Source: Tretioscincus oriximinensis (Eukaryota > Chordata > Lepidosauria > Squamata > Gymnophthalmidae). From it: a DNA stretch of 64,000 bases. The stretch spans positions 514,951-578,950 of the forward strand of contig JAJVDF010000654.1 in the NCBI GenBank assembly GCA_022410635.1, read 5' to 3'. The notes under the pieces are model-generated. The model was given only the letters and a program-made list of their open reading frames with translations, ran no database searches and had not been told where the DNA came from. Position 1 is the stretch's first letter. Each line of letters starts with the position of its first letter. This document shows, one piece after another, positions 33,405 to 43,434 of the stretch. Position numbers and translations under genes: made by a program.

Positions 33405-33475
33405 TTTCATTTGTGTGAACCGCCCTGAGATTGCAGAATAGGGCCGTATAAAAATTTAAATATTTAAATAAATAT
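33405..33475 (+). repeat. L2-like 3' tail
   Basis: GTGAACCGCCCTGAGATTGC AGAATAGGGC, then AATTTAAATATTTAAATAAA. Confidence 0.5.
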
Positions 33476-33479
33476 GTTA

Positions 33480-33937
33480 CATCTGTAACAAATGATAGCA
33501 TGCAAATTATACTACCCCCTCATCTTCTCTTCCCCCGCCCTCCCCTAAGAAGCCTCTGGCTCCCTTTCCAGTGCCTCCCACGTGGGTTGAGGATTTCAGT
33601 TTTCTGGCTTGACAACAATATCAAGATGCTTTGGGAATCCCTCTTGCTGTGGTGGCTGCTGTAGCCGCCTAACAATGCGTAGCCCATTCTAGGTTAGCGG
33701 AGGTCTTGTCACAAGGTACAGGAAAGCAAGATGTAGGAACTGGGTATTGACTGTACTCATGTTCTCTGTTCAGAATGTTTAAAAAGTAGTTTCTTCTTTT
33801 GCCCGTGCAACAGAAGATACGTTCAAGTGTTAGAGAAATTGGTGGTAGTAATACCATTCCACCCCACTAACCAAGCACTGGTGCTAACAGGGATAAGCGA
33901 TAGAGAATAACAGGAGGGCTGAAAACCAGGCTTCGGG
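33480..33937 (-). other. Probable KCNJ4 3' UTR / downstream flank
   Basis: Non-coding sequence directly after the channel stop codon. No repeat is recognised, which is consistent with an untranslated region. Confidence 0.45.
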
Positions 33938-35273
33938 TTAGATTGCCGACTCCCTCCGGTACGAAAGAGCATCCAAGGGGATAGAGACCTGTAACCGATT
34001 AAGATCCATGTGGCTTCCAAATTCCATCATGGGTATGACCCCAGCGTCTTCCTTGGGGACTCCGCTCAGGTCGTCTCCCACATCCAAGTCGTCGTCCTCA
34101 TCTTCATCCTGGCTGACAAGAGCCAGCTCGTTCTCGTAGCAAAAGGCACTAGGGGGTGGTGGAGGTGAAGGCAGGATAGTGATTTTGCTCTCCTGAAGCT
34201 CTTGAGCAGAACAGGAGGGGGTTCCAGCCACCTCATAGGTCCTATGAAAGTGTGAATAGTCTACCTTATAATGCTTCTTCTCTTCAAAGACCACAGGCTC
34301 AAAGCGGTGTCCCCAAAGGATCTCACTCGCTAAGTATGAGCTCCGTGCCTGGGTCGTCATAGCGGTGGCTTCGACCATGCCTTCCAGGATGACCACGATC
34401 TCAAAGTCCTCCCTCTCCAGCTCTTCTTTGCTCATCCTGTAAAGTGGGCTCTCCTCATCGATCTCGTGGACAATAATAATGGGGGACACCAGAAAGATGC
34501 GATCAAGGCCCACATCATAACCCACATTTAAGTCCCGTTGGTCCACTGGAAGGTATTCCCCTTCTGCCGTCATGTAAGGCTTGATCAGCTGGGCTCGAAC
34601 GTGAGCTTCAACAATATGGCTCCTCCTCAAGTTTCCCACCCGCCACATGAGGCAAAGTTTGCCATCTCGAAGGGAGATGACAGCATGGTGGCTGAAAAGG
34701 AGAGTCTGGGCCCTTTTCTTAGGGCGCGCCATCTTAGCCATGATGGTGCCAATCATGAAAGAGTCAATAACACAGCCCACGATGGATTGAACCACGACAA
34801 CCATGATGGCAAGAGGGCATTCCTCTGTCACGTATCGGAAACCGTAACCAATGGTTGTTTGGGTTTCTACCGAAAAAAGGAAAGCTCCCAAGAAACCAGT
34901 GACGTGCTTGATGCAGAATTTGGATGTGTTGGGGCCGCTTCCTGCACTGGGTGCATCCAAGTCACCATGGAAGAAAGCAATGATCCAGAATAGAAGGCCA
35001 AAAAAGAGCCAAGAGACCAAGAAGGTCGCTGAGAAGATCAGCAACATATAGCGCCAACGAGTGTCTACACAGGTGGTGAAAATGTCCGCCATGTAGCGCT
35101 GGGACTTGTTGCTGAGATTGGCAAAGTAGACATTGCATTGGCCGTTCTTCTTTACAAAACGATTGCGTCGTTTCCGACGTAGGGCATGGCCTTTACCGTT
35201 CCGACTGTGGCCATTGATACTGCCAAGAGAAGAGACTTTGTGCCCGTCTTCTTCAGTGGAGACAATGCTGTAC
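33938..35273 (-). CDS. KCNJ4: Kir2.3 inward-rectifier K+ channel, main coding exon
   Basis: This exon encodes residues 9-452 of a 452-residue Kir2 subunit; four subunits form a plasma-membrane K+ channel that sets resting potential. In full-length numbering: basic N-terminal segment ([17 protein letters not shown]), TM1 about 83-108, pore filter TIGYG at 148-152, TM2 about 161-185 with the rectification aspartate at 178 (CVIDSF), PIP2-binding ARPKKRAQT at about 190-198, ER-export FCYENE at 385-390, and the C-terminal PDZ ligand ESAI. The loop cysteines (128 and 160) conserved in Kir2 are present. Kir2.3 rather than Kir2.1/2.2/2.4 is indicated by the proline run before FCYENE, the acidic stretch after it, and the SYRRESAI end. 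The frame is open above the internal Met at 35092 to an acceptor (CCATCTCAACAG) ending at 35274; no in-frame ATG precedes the upstream stop. An NTS sequon lies in the turret at residue 123. Confidence 0.97.
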
Positions 35274-35729
35274 CTGTTGAGATGGAAAATAAATAATTAA
35301 ATTGAGATTTAACGGGAGATATGGCTAACAGGGCACTTGGAAAACAAACAAACAGGTCATTTAGATGTCTATAATGGAAGAAGTAGACTAATTTATGAAA
35401 GTTCAGGTTGACTATCTTTTTCTTGTTAGTCTCTAAGGTGTTAGGCTATTTCTTCGACATCTTGGCCTATAAATGGCATGGCAAAAGTGAAAGGAATCTA
35501 GGGCTTAATAATTGGAAAAAAGGCAAGTTTAATGCATACTTAAATGTTGGAAAGGACAGCAGAGCTCCTATACTTTTCATACCTTAATAGTATACAAAAA
35601 CTGAAAACAAAACAAACGGGCATTAAGGAGTCAGCAGTAGATAGTCAGCCCTTCGTTATGCATGAGGGAGAGAAGGAGTTTCCTTGCTGGATGGGGAGAA
35701 AGGGTAGATCCAGTGCTGGGAGTTGTATG

Positions 35730-35960
35730 TGAATCACGTACACTTTATTAGAAAATTCATCCTTGTATGGCATTCTGATTCTCATGCAGCAGTGCACGAG
35801 GTGAATGGCCTCACCCAGTTTCCTGTTTGGTGATGTCACTTCCAGCCCCTGCTTCCGAAAAGGACAACCCAAGGGGCAGAAAGTAAGATCACAAATGGTG
35901 ACACTTCCAGTCTTTTCTTCTGGAAAGGGCACCTAACATGGCTTCACATCTGGCCACATT
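35730..35960. repeat. CRE/ETS-motif dispersed repeat, copy 3
   Basis: GTGATGTCACTTCCAG, AAATGGTGACACTTCCAG and GAAGTGATATCACAAT units alternate with TTCCGAAAAGGACAACCC and TTCTGGAAAGGGCACC strings. CRE octamers are degraded here. Confidence 0.6.
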
Positions 35961-36269
35961 CCAGAAGTGATATCACAATAAATTGTGCGTGTGATCAAAC
36001 CCCCCCCCCAAAAAAAAAAAAAAAAAATGCCGGTGATTTTCAGACTCTGGACATGAAATTGCTGGCCCAAATACTCCCAGAACTGAGTAGGTCCTTCGCA
36101 GCAGCCTTCATCTCTCTTCAACTTCCTGTTCTCTCCTCAACTCCCTCTCCAACCTGGTGGCATTAGGTAGGCACCAATAATCATGGATGTCTGTCTTTCG
36201 TGAACTTACCTAATTTTTTCTTGAAACTATTTGAACTTGGGCAAGCATTTTTGTTTTCATTTCAAAACT

Positions 36270-36715
36270 CTTTATTTAATTTTGCACTACAATATAATAA
36301 AACATAACCTTCATTACAGTGTTTCAAACATTTCCCCCCATTCCCCCACTCTAACCTCACCTATATTTATATTATATTCCATAGTCACAGAAGGGCTCAT
36401 GTCTGGAAAATTAAATTCAATCTCAATTTTGTTGCTTCACTCCTTATTTTTGCCCCTAAATAATTTTTAACTGTCAACCATTTTCATTTACAATCTCTCA
36501 TTTTCTGAATATTTTTTGGATTATTAATTCTGCAACTGAAAAATTCATACGCAATGACTTTATCCTATCGGTAACATATTCACAGGCCTGATATTTTCTA
36601 AATCTCTCTAATACTGCCATAATCTTTATTTCTCTTCCTATTTTCTCCAAGCAATCCTTCACTTTTTTGGCATTCCCATACCACATGTATAAAAATGCCT
36701 CTTATGACATCCATG
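36270..36715 (-). repeat. L1-like LINE fragment, inverted
   Basis: The inverse frame 36498-36686 starts MWYGNAKKVKDCLEKIGREI, the L1 ORF2 C-terminal type. Shares text with 18400-18838. Confidence 0.65.
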
Positions 36716-36724
36716 CCAGCATGT

Positions 36725-37405
36725 TTATTGAGTCATGATCTGATTGAAGTGTATAAAATCATACATGGGATGGATAAGATGAATAGAGAAAAACGATTTT
36801 CTCTATCACACAACACTAGGACCAAGGGGCCGTCCTTGAAACTAATGGGCAGAAGAGTGAGAAGAGACGAAGAAAAGTATTTTTCAATCCAGAGGGTCGT
36901 TGGCCTTTAGAATTTACTTCCAGCAGAAGTGGTGGTAGTTTGGATAGCTTTAAGAAGAAGAACTGGGTTCTTATACCCCGGTTTTCTCACCTTTCAAAGA
37001 GGCTTATAAGGGTATTTTTTGTCCGAAGGCTGACATTCTATCTTCCACACCAGGCTCTGGTGGTTCCCATGTATCTACTTGCAGTCAGTTGCAATTTCTT
37101 GCAATTCCTGCTTTCGAATAGCTGGGTTGGCTAGAGCTACAGACTAGTGGTAGGTGCTCACCCCTCCCCATGTTTGACACAGGGCTTCAAAACCCCAACT
37201 CCCAGCTGAGAGACGGATTCCTTAGCGACTGAGCTATCCATGCTAAGACAGGATTAGACAAGTTCATGGATGGAGCTCAGATAGTACTCCTGAAATACCA
37301 TTTGCAGGGAGTTGAGAACAGGTGCATTTCTGGGTGAGACAGAATGCTGGACTAGATGGGCTCCAGCCCGATTCAGCATGGATCCTCTTATGTTCTTATG
37401 TTTCA
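36725..37405 (+). repeat. CR1 LINE 3' end, split by a SINE
   Basis: 36725-36952 (GATCTGATTGAAGTGTATAA AATCATACATGGGATGG; GAATTTACTTCCAGCAGAAG) continues at 37248 (AAGACAGGATTAGACAAGTT) and ends TTATGTTCTTATGTTT. The insertion sits in the GCTTTAAGACAGG stretch. Confidence 0.85.
36953..37247 (-). repeat. tRNA-derived SINE (TTC family), inverted, in CR1
   Basis: Tail AAGAAGAAGAACTGGGTTCT, body, and inverted head TCCTTAGCGACTGAGCTATC CATG. CTTTAAG (left) and CTAAG (right) may be a decayed target duplication. Confidence 0.85.
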
Positions 37406-37664
37406 GGTAAATTCTGAAAGAAGTGTGTCAGTTGTGCTTGTGATCTATATAGTTTGCGGAGTATTTTCCTTCTTGTCTCTTTCATCCGATTATTTTTTCA
37501 TCTTTTTCTTCTTATAATTTTCTCTCTTATCTCTTCATATATCTATATCCATAATTCAAGTTCCATATAATTCATCTTCTATCTCTTGCTTTACTGGCCT
37601 CATCTTTCTACCATATATATTCTTCCTGCTATCCCCCTTTCTTTTTCTATTAACTTCCTGCAAA

Positions 37665-37760
37665 GGAGCTAGCAGCACTTTGAGACTAACTTGTGTTGCC
37701 AGCTCCTTTGCTGGACTTTCTACTAGACTAACATGGCTATTTCTCTGAAATTGACTATTA
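37665..37760. repeat. Short copy of the 58.9-kb palindromic repeat
   Basis: GCAAAGGAGCTAGCAGCACT TTGAGACTAACTTG is followed directly by CCAGCTCCTTTGCTGGACTT TCTACTAGACTAACATGGC. Most of the stem seen at 58.9 kb is deleted. Confidence 0.7.
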
Positions 37761-37964
37761 TCTTCCTGACCGTCTTTTCTTGTTCTGTATCTTCCTGGTT
37801 CATATATCCTCTTGCTCTATTACTACCAATATATGATTTTACCTCTACAGCCTTTAACTACCTAGTATAATAACTAGAAGAAGATCATACATAAATGATC
37901 TTTCACCTGGCCTTTGGCTGAAGAAATGTCAATCTTTGTCTACGTGCACACGACGAGCTAAAAT

Positions 37965-38095
37965 CCGGAATAAAGCTGTATTCCGGAATATAGCAATTGC
38001 GGGTCTGTGCACAGCACAAAGCTATATTCTGGAATATTAGCAATTGCGATTGTGCACACAAAGCTATATTCCAGAATATAGCAATTGCATGCACA
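37965..38095. repeat. Three-unit tandem array with ATATTCCGGAATAT core
   Basis: Units of about 40-48 bp, each with AAAGCTRTATTCYRGAATAT followed by AGCAATTGC and a GTGCACA-like spacer. The core is a dyad. Confidence 0.8.
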
Positions 38096-38313
38096 AACGC
38101 CCCCCTGCCTGTGTTCGGAGGCTGCTGCTGCTCCTTCTTGAAGCCAATCTGTCAGCAGCAGCCCCCCAAAGCAGGCGGAGGTCTGGCTAGAGGAAGTTCT
38201 GCCGAAGCAAGAGGCGGCCACGTATTGCTGGCCCCATCTACACAGAGCCTAGTTCTGGGTAACATTTTGGGACAGAGCTTGGTCATCCTCTTGCTTCAGC
38301 AGAATTTCCTAAT

Positions 38314-38516
38314 GCAGCTGTCAAAAAAGGATTGCACTGCGCTGTCAAGCTGCATCCACAGGGAGCCAATATGCTCCTCGGAATAGCAGCCTACCAACCC
38401 ATTGGGCCTGCCGTAGTCTATACTAGCATGTGGTTGGCAGGTTCCTATTCCGAGGAACAGATTGGCTCCCTGTGGATGCAGCCTGTCAGCGCAGTGCAGT
38501 CTTTTTCGACAGCTAC
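38314..38516. mobile_element. Fold-back element, about 80-bp arms
   Basis: The left arm contains GCACTGCGCTGTCAAGCTGC ATCCACAGGGAGCCAAT and the right arm its complement (ATTGGCTCCCTGTGGATGCA GCCTGTCAGCGCAGTGC). The arms are separated by a loop of about 36 nt centred near 38415. Confidence 0.85.
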
Positions 38517-38784
38517 TGCTGCGTTCTCATTTTAACCTCTTCTATCTTTTGTGCACACCCTAGAAGATGGGGGATGCCTGTGAGAGGACAAAGGTTCGCC
38601 ACGAGAAGACGGAGGTTCTCTGGAATGATGCCTGAATATTGCTGTTCCCAGCAATAGTGTATTCCAAGATAAACGGCGTTTATTGGAGGACGACTGCTGC
38701 CTTACACGTGTGCCCGAACCTCCCTCATCTCGCTCCGATTGAGGAAGAAAATAGCTGTGCACACGCACCCTCTGTCCCCACTTT

Positions 38785-38905
38785 TAGATATTGTTTCATA
38801 CTGTTTTTAATTTGTTAATTTTGTATTGATGTTTTACTGTTGGCTGCTCTGAGACCTTTGGGTGTAGGGTGGGGTATAAGTATAAATAAATAAATAAATA
38901 AATGG
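38785..38905 (+). repeat. L2-like 3' tail
   Basis: TGTTGGCTGCTCTGAGACCT TTGGGTGTAGGGTGGGGTAT ends in (AAAT)n. Confidence 0.7.
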
Positions 38906-38924
38906 TATGGAACTCCACCCCAAT

Positions 38925-39270
38925 TAGGACATTTCTTCCAAAATATAAACAGCTTATGCAGGCATGGGTGCCAGCAAAGAGGGTTATATTAACATATGGT
39001 GTGAGAATGTAAAATTGTGCGAGAATATTGGAGAAAGATACAAGAAGAAACAAATAACATGTTAAATATACAAACTGTTGCAATGGATAGACCAGTAATA
39101 ATACATGCAGAGCTGAATAATCTCCAATCAGTAGAACAAAAAGCTTTTAACCTTCTCCTTGCACCTATCTATCTTTCTATTGCTGTCCTGTCCTGTGGAC
39201 TACCATAATTTTACATAGCTGTTCCATCAATTCTATTTTTTCTTTCTTCCAATATCCTTAGGGCCCTTAC
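38925..39270 (+). repeat. L1 LINE 3' fragment
   Basis: The plus-strand translation around 39000-39130 has the L1 C-terminal layout (EYWRKIQEETNNMLNIQ) after a frame-shifted WCENVK-like piece. Confidence 0.6.
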
Positions 39271-39271
39271 C

Positions 39272-39655
39272 TAGGCTGACCAGATGACACCTTTGGGGGG
39301 AGAAACCCTGGTTTTGGGGTGCCTACCTTCCCTCCTGGGGGTGGGGGTGGATCGTGTTACCCATTTTTCCCCAAAATAATTCATTGCACCACCACGAGCG
39401 GGTTCTGGCAACTGGGGCCAGCTCCTGAATACATCCTCCCCATAGTTTTTTTTAATTGCAAATTCCTTGCATACTTTGCAAATTTTTCACATGCTCTAGG
39501 GATTTCGGGGGATGGGTGTGCATATTGGTGGATGATTTGAATATTCATGAATATGCAAATTAGCAAGAATATTGATTACCACAGTTTGGTAATCAGTTTG
39601 CCTCAGTTTGGACATTAATTGCCACAGTTTGGGCCTCAGAAAATCTGATCAGTCT
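39272..39655 (+). mobile_element. GGCTGACCAG MITE, copy E
   Basis: TAGGCTGACCAGATGACACC to AAATCTGATCAGTCTA, with the ATATGCAAATTAGCAAGAAT block and a short local duplication of CCACAGTTTGG near the right end. Confidence 0.8.
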
Positions 39656-40284
39656 ACTTTTCCATCTCTTCCTCATTATCATTATTTATTCTCCAGGTTG
39701 TGGCCATTTTTCCTCCTTCTCTAATAAATGTGGATTTCTATTTTTCCATCTTCCAAAGGTTCTTTTTGCATTTTAACTTGAGCAAGCATTTAAACTAACC
39801 AAATCACTAATTTTTAAATGAGAAGTCCGTGAAACTTGCAGGTAAAACAGTCAGGGGCTGAAGGCTGGTTTTATAACAGTTCAATTCTGAATTGCATAAG
39901 GCTGGATTTTTCTATTTTCTCTTTGGTTCTCCTTGTTGATCTAATTGTGCATCTGTGACAATGTTTATACACTTTCCGAATTCGAGACAATTTTGTTGCT
40001 ACAGCAACAAGCGTGTCTCCCAGCATTCTATATCTAAAACCAAAGGTATAATTTAGAGGAGAGAAGATGCTGGCAGATACCCTGAAAGAAACTACTTCCT
40101 TCTGAGAGATATTTGCCTCTTTGTTTCCTTTATCCCTGAAAATGTGCCACCAATTGCAGTAATGTAAAGCAAACTTCTATTCTGCCAACTCTTTCATTTA
40201 TCTATCAATTTGATTTCACAACAAGCACCTGAATTTAGTTTTCAAGGTACTGGGGTCAAGTAAAAGATAACAAGCCCTTCAAAC

Positions 40285-40520
40285 TTCGGGTGCATCCACA
40301 TACACGCTTTCTTCGTGCCACAAGCGATCAACATGTAATCAAATTTCAAAGAAACAGCTGTGCTCGCCTGCATCCCCGTGAAGGCTTTTTACCAAGACGG
40401 TACTTGCATCAGGCTGAATGTGCCCCACGAGTTCACACAAATTCAGCGATCCTCTTGCTAAACAGACCCGCTAAACGTGGTCTTGGATTTTCCAACCACT
40501 GCTGTTTGTTTGATTACATA
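40285..40520. other. Possible GGGTGCATCCACA fold-back piece
   Basis: Starts GGGTGCATCCACATACACGC, like the termini of the fold-back group, but no clear partner arm was found. Confidence 0.3.
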
Positions 40521-40559
40521 GAGGGCTTCTCTAAAATTTGAAAAATAGCCTTTGTGGAG

Positions 40560-40825
40560 GGCCTTCCATTGTGGAAAAATGATACATCTTGTGAGACTTT
40601 GAGGCTAGATGTAAAAATTCATTGGCTCTCAGCTTGCAGAGTGTTGAAAATTGTGGTAAAATAAGCACAGCAATGACTTATGGGACATGTGATATCACTA
40701 GAATACAAGGAAATTTATTGGGCAGACAGGGAACAGCGTGGAAAATGGAAGGTAGGTGTGGTGGAATCGCAAACGTGTTTAAAATAAATAGCGAAACAAA
40801 ACATGTCATGGGGAGGCAGCTTTAG
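40560..40825 (+). repeat. Unclassified dispersed repeat U1, copy 3
   Basis: GGCCTTCCATTGTGGAAAAA TG, TTCATTGGCTCTCAGCTTGC AGAG, GGAACAGCGTGGAAAATGGA AGGTAGGTG and AACATGTCATGG parallel 5868-6095. Confidence 0.65.
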
Positions 40826-41441
40826 TCTGGGTCTAGAAAATCTAGCAAGGTTAAATGATTACGTGATTGGAGCAATCCTGAGCCGTCTTTTATTGCCTTT
40901 TTTTCTCTTAATATTTTGTCTTCTTTAGCCAAAAGCCCTTTTGGCTGAGTTGCTGCAAAATATTCTCAAGCCTCTGCTTTGAAATTGCCTGCTGATCACT
41001 TTGTCTCCATGGTAACTAATCATTTGCCTCTTGAGCTTCAAGGAGCGCACATGGAACAGCACATGGCAAAGGACTGCCACCTTCTTTTCCTGTTTCAGAC
41101 AGGAACTCATCACAGACCAGAAGAGAATGGGGGATTTCTGGATCATCTGACTTGCCTGACCCCACCTTCCTCCAATCATTGTTCTAGCTGTTGCCATGAT
41201 GCCATTTCCTCCACACAAACCCTTTTCCTGGGTACTTAACCTGCTGCAAAATTAAACTCACTGCTCTTTCTGCCTTCACCTGACGCCTGTGTCCAAACCT
41301 CTTCATTTCCCCCTCCCTTTTTCTAGCTATCGGATTAGCCATTACTACATGGCTGGTCTCCAGGGTCCCAGTTGATAACCAGGGAGATCTTTTGCAACAA
41401 AGATAGCATAAATAGCTAAAATATATTTAACACCATCACAG

Positions 41442-41601
41442 CAGTGATCAGCTATTTATTACTCTGCTGCCAAGCTAACTTCCCGGAGCCAAGCTTTGGT
41501 CACTTAAGCCAGATATGACGACAACACACGATGATTGCTCCACCATCCATATAACTGGGATAGCAGGATAAGGAATGTGCAGTAATCTTAGCTGATCACT
41601 G
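41442..41601. mobile_element. 160-bp MITE candidate with 13-bp TIRs
   Basis: CAGTGATCAGCTA (41442-41454) is the exact inverse of TAGCTGATCACTG (41589-41601). No second copy or target duplication was seen. Confidence 0.5.
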
Positions 41602-42034
41602 GCATTTGGTTCTGCTCACCGGGGATTTTACTAGTGTGGCATCCCCCAAACGCTCAACAATGCCGCTCTTCATGTATATGTGGTCACACTTTCTGGTGGC
41701 TGCACATGTGTGCAATGCTAGCAAAGATGACAGTGCGCATGAGATTGAAGAAATCTGCTGCGAGAGCTGCTTTCCCCCAATGTTTTCTAAAAGAGAAATG
41801 TGTATTTTCTTCACAGTTTCTTTACGCTAAGATTGTGTGAATGCCACTGAACCGTTCACAACATCCTGGTGTAAGAAAGCTCGGAGAAATGGCGTGTCGA
41901 TGCAGCCTTGTTGAGAAGCCTGTGTTGATTTTGCACTTGTGGTATTTTCTGTTTTGTAAACATAGCAAGTGGTAGATTATGGAATTCTGTACTCAAAAGA
42001 CACCTTGCAGGTTACTAAACATTCCCTGGCATGG

Positions 42035-42430
42035 GCACTGGCTATGGTGGACAGTTGGTTCTTTATATTCCACTTTTCTCAACCCGAAAGGACTCAAATT
42101 GGTTTACATAACCTTCTGTTCTTCTCTTCACAACAAACACCTTGTGAAGTAGGTGGGGCTGAGAGTGCTCCGAAGAACTGTGACTAGCCCAAGGTTACCC
42201 AGCTGGCTTTTGTGGAGAAGTACAGAATCAAACTTATTGTAATTTGTTTTTAAATATTACTTGGATTTTTACTGGTTTTATATAATTATCTTGTATTTTA
42301 TTGTTTTGTGTTGCACTGTGAGGCACCCAGAGCCCTTGGTGGGGTGGGCAGGGTATAAATCAAATAGTAAAGTAAAGTAAACTGGAAGACTTCCACATAC
42401 GAGCCTGACACTCTAACCACAACACCAGGC
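42035..42430 (-). repeat. Sauria-type SINE, inverted, interrupted
   Basis: TTTATATTCCACTTTTCTCA, TTGTGAAGTAGGTGGGGCTG and AAGGTTACCCAGCTGGC end at 42230. The inverted head (GACACTCTAACCACAACACC) resumes at about 42380. Between them (42232-42380) is an L2-like 3' tail GGCACCCAGAGCCCTTGG...GTATAAATC. Confidence 0.7.
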
Positions 42431-42507
42431 ATTTTGAAGAAAGTGGTCAGTAAATATTGAAGACTACAATGAATTCGGAGTGATGCTGTCAAGTGGTTCA
42501 CACTCAC

Positions 42508-42530
42508 CTGTTCACCCGGATGCTGCCCAT
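42508..42530 (-). CDS. KCNJ4: KCNJ4 first coding exon (MGSIRVN + split Arg)
   Basis: On the minus strand an ATG at 42530 opens M-G-S-I-R-V-N and the first two bases of an Arg codon, followed at once by a consensus donor (AG|GTGAGTG). Spliced to the acceptor before 35273 it reads [18 protein letters not shown]. This parallels the Kir2.1 N-terminus, where MGS..NRYSIVS is known. The ATG has G at -3 and +4, a good initiation context. A single-exon prediction would miss it, because the exon carries only 23 coding bases. Mammalian Kir2.3 begins later, at a Met that is Ile here (SINGHSRNG), so the upstream exon is needed for a start. Confidence 0.88.
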
Positions 42531-42596
42531 GACTTTTGTTTCTCGTTATAGCAACGGAAAGTTTCTTCGGCTGGGTTTGGTGAAAGCAACGGGGCC

Positions 42597-42641
42597 TCAC
42601 GGGCCGTGATCAGCTGTAGCTTTAACCATGTTGGTGGTCAT
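42597..42641 (-). promoter_or_regulatory. uORF in KCNJ4 5' UTR
   Basis: ATG at 42641 opens 14 codons (MTTNMVKATADHGP) and stops at 42597, 66 nt before the main ATG. Its own context (CCACC ATG A) is strong. It could lower translation of the main frame. Confidence 0.55.
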
Positions 42642-42659
42642 GGTGGGGTAGATGCCTGT

Positions 42660-42995
42660 ATAAGAAAGGGTTAAAGAGAAAACAGTTACATTTTAAAATG
42701 TTTATTTCCATCAAATTGGCCAAAGCAAATGGGGCCTTTACTTCTTAACTGTCCAGAGTCAGAGTCGTAATTTAGTCCAACTTCAGTACTGAAAATCCAA
42801 TTTTTTCCTGGTTTAGTTCAATGCTTCAGAACTGATGTTGGTTATTAAAAGCATGCGTCTGATTCCTGCTACTGTCTCTTCTATTGTTCTGTACTTTGTT
42901 ATTTTATTTTGTGTTCACACATTTTTATTTCCTTCAATTAAATAGGTTTTAATTCCTTTGTTGTTTAAATCTGTACATATAATAAAATGGGTATC
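42660..42995. other. No recognised feature
   Basis: Upstream of the 5' exon; AT-rich, no shared repeat before 42,990. Confidence 0.35.
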
Positions 42996-42999
42996 AAAG

Positions 43000-43430
43000 A
43001 GACCAACATTCTGAAGTATAACGACCAATGAGAGGGCTCGGAAATTTGGCAGCTTCCAGAAAGAAAGGGAGGAAGATAAGCAGGAAAGAAGGCGGACGCA
43101 AGAAAGGGAAGGAAGAAGGAAGAAGGAAGGGAAGGAAGGAAGAAAGGCTGAAGAGAATGAAGGAAGGAAAGGGGGGGAAAGGAGGGAAACAAAAAAGGAA
43201 GAACAAAGAAAGGAAGGGAAGGAAGATAATGAAGAAACAAGGAAAGAAAGAATGTAAGAAAGAATGAAGAAAGAAGAAAAGGAAAACAGAAAGAAAGAAG
43301 GAACGAACAAACAATAGAAAGCAGCAGCAAGTAAAAGAGGGATGGAAGGGGGCAAGGGAGGGGGTGGGTGCATGGAAGCATGGATGAGAGGCAAGAGGGA
43401 AGGGGTCAGAGCCAGTTGCATAACCATAAT
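43000..43430. repeat. Repeat U2 with GGAA tract, copy 1
   Basis: ACCAACATTCTGAAGTATAA CGACCAATGAGAGGGCTCGG AAATTTGGCAGCTTCCAGA leads into about 270 bp of GGAAGAAA-rich purine, then AAGGGGGCAAGGGAGGGGG. The same order occurs at 63480-63800. Confidence 0.7.
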
Positions 43431-43434
43431 GCAA

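Larger units (their letters stand above)
37935..38770. mobile_element. GTGCACAC element with internal sub-repeats
   Basis: Begins CTACGTGCACACGACGAGCT and ends near AGCTGTGCACACGCACC, giving short inverted ends. Pieces recur at 26505-26827 and 47780-48165. It encloses the three-unit array and the fold-back below. It has no coding capacity and its superfamily is unknown. Confidence 0.55.
35274..42507 (-). other. KCNJ4: KCNJ4 coding intron (7.2 kb)
   Basis: Bounded by donor AG|GTGAGTG (exon ends 42508) and acceptor CTCAACAG|G (exon starts 35273). Joining gives AAC AG|G TAC, restoring an Asn-Arg-Tyr sequence in frame. The intron is packed with repeats (CR1, L1, SINE, fold-backs, MITEs) listed separately. 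Stretches without a call (35280-35725, 39660-40285, 40830-41440, 41602-42030) show nothing recognisable. Confidence 0.85.
42508..42655 (-). other. KCNJ4: KCNJ4 5' exon (UTR plus start codon)
   Basis: The exon is delimited by an acceptor-like TTTCTTATACAG|GCATC (exon starts 42655) and the donor at 42507. It holds 125 nt of 5' UTR. At least one further upstream non-coding exon is therefore implied at higher coordinates, not identified. Confidence 0.65.

Noticed and set aside
34538..34993. 151-codon plus-strand frame opposite KCNJ4
   Set aside because: Antisense shadow of the conserved channel exon.
33938..35092. Taking the 384-codon frame from Met at 35092 as the whole channel
   Set aside because: That Met is the residue before ADIFTTCVD, inside the conserved N-terminal domain. 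Kir2-type sequence continues upstream to a splice acceptor at 35274.
37965..38095. CRISPR-like array
   Set aside because: Only three diverged units without unique spacers, in a vertebrate intron; it is a sub-repeat array in a mobile element.
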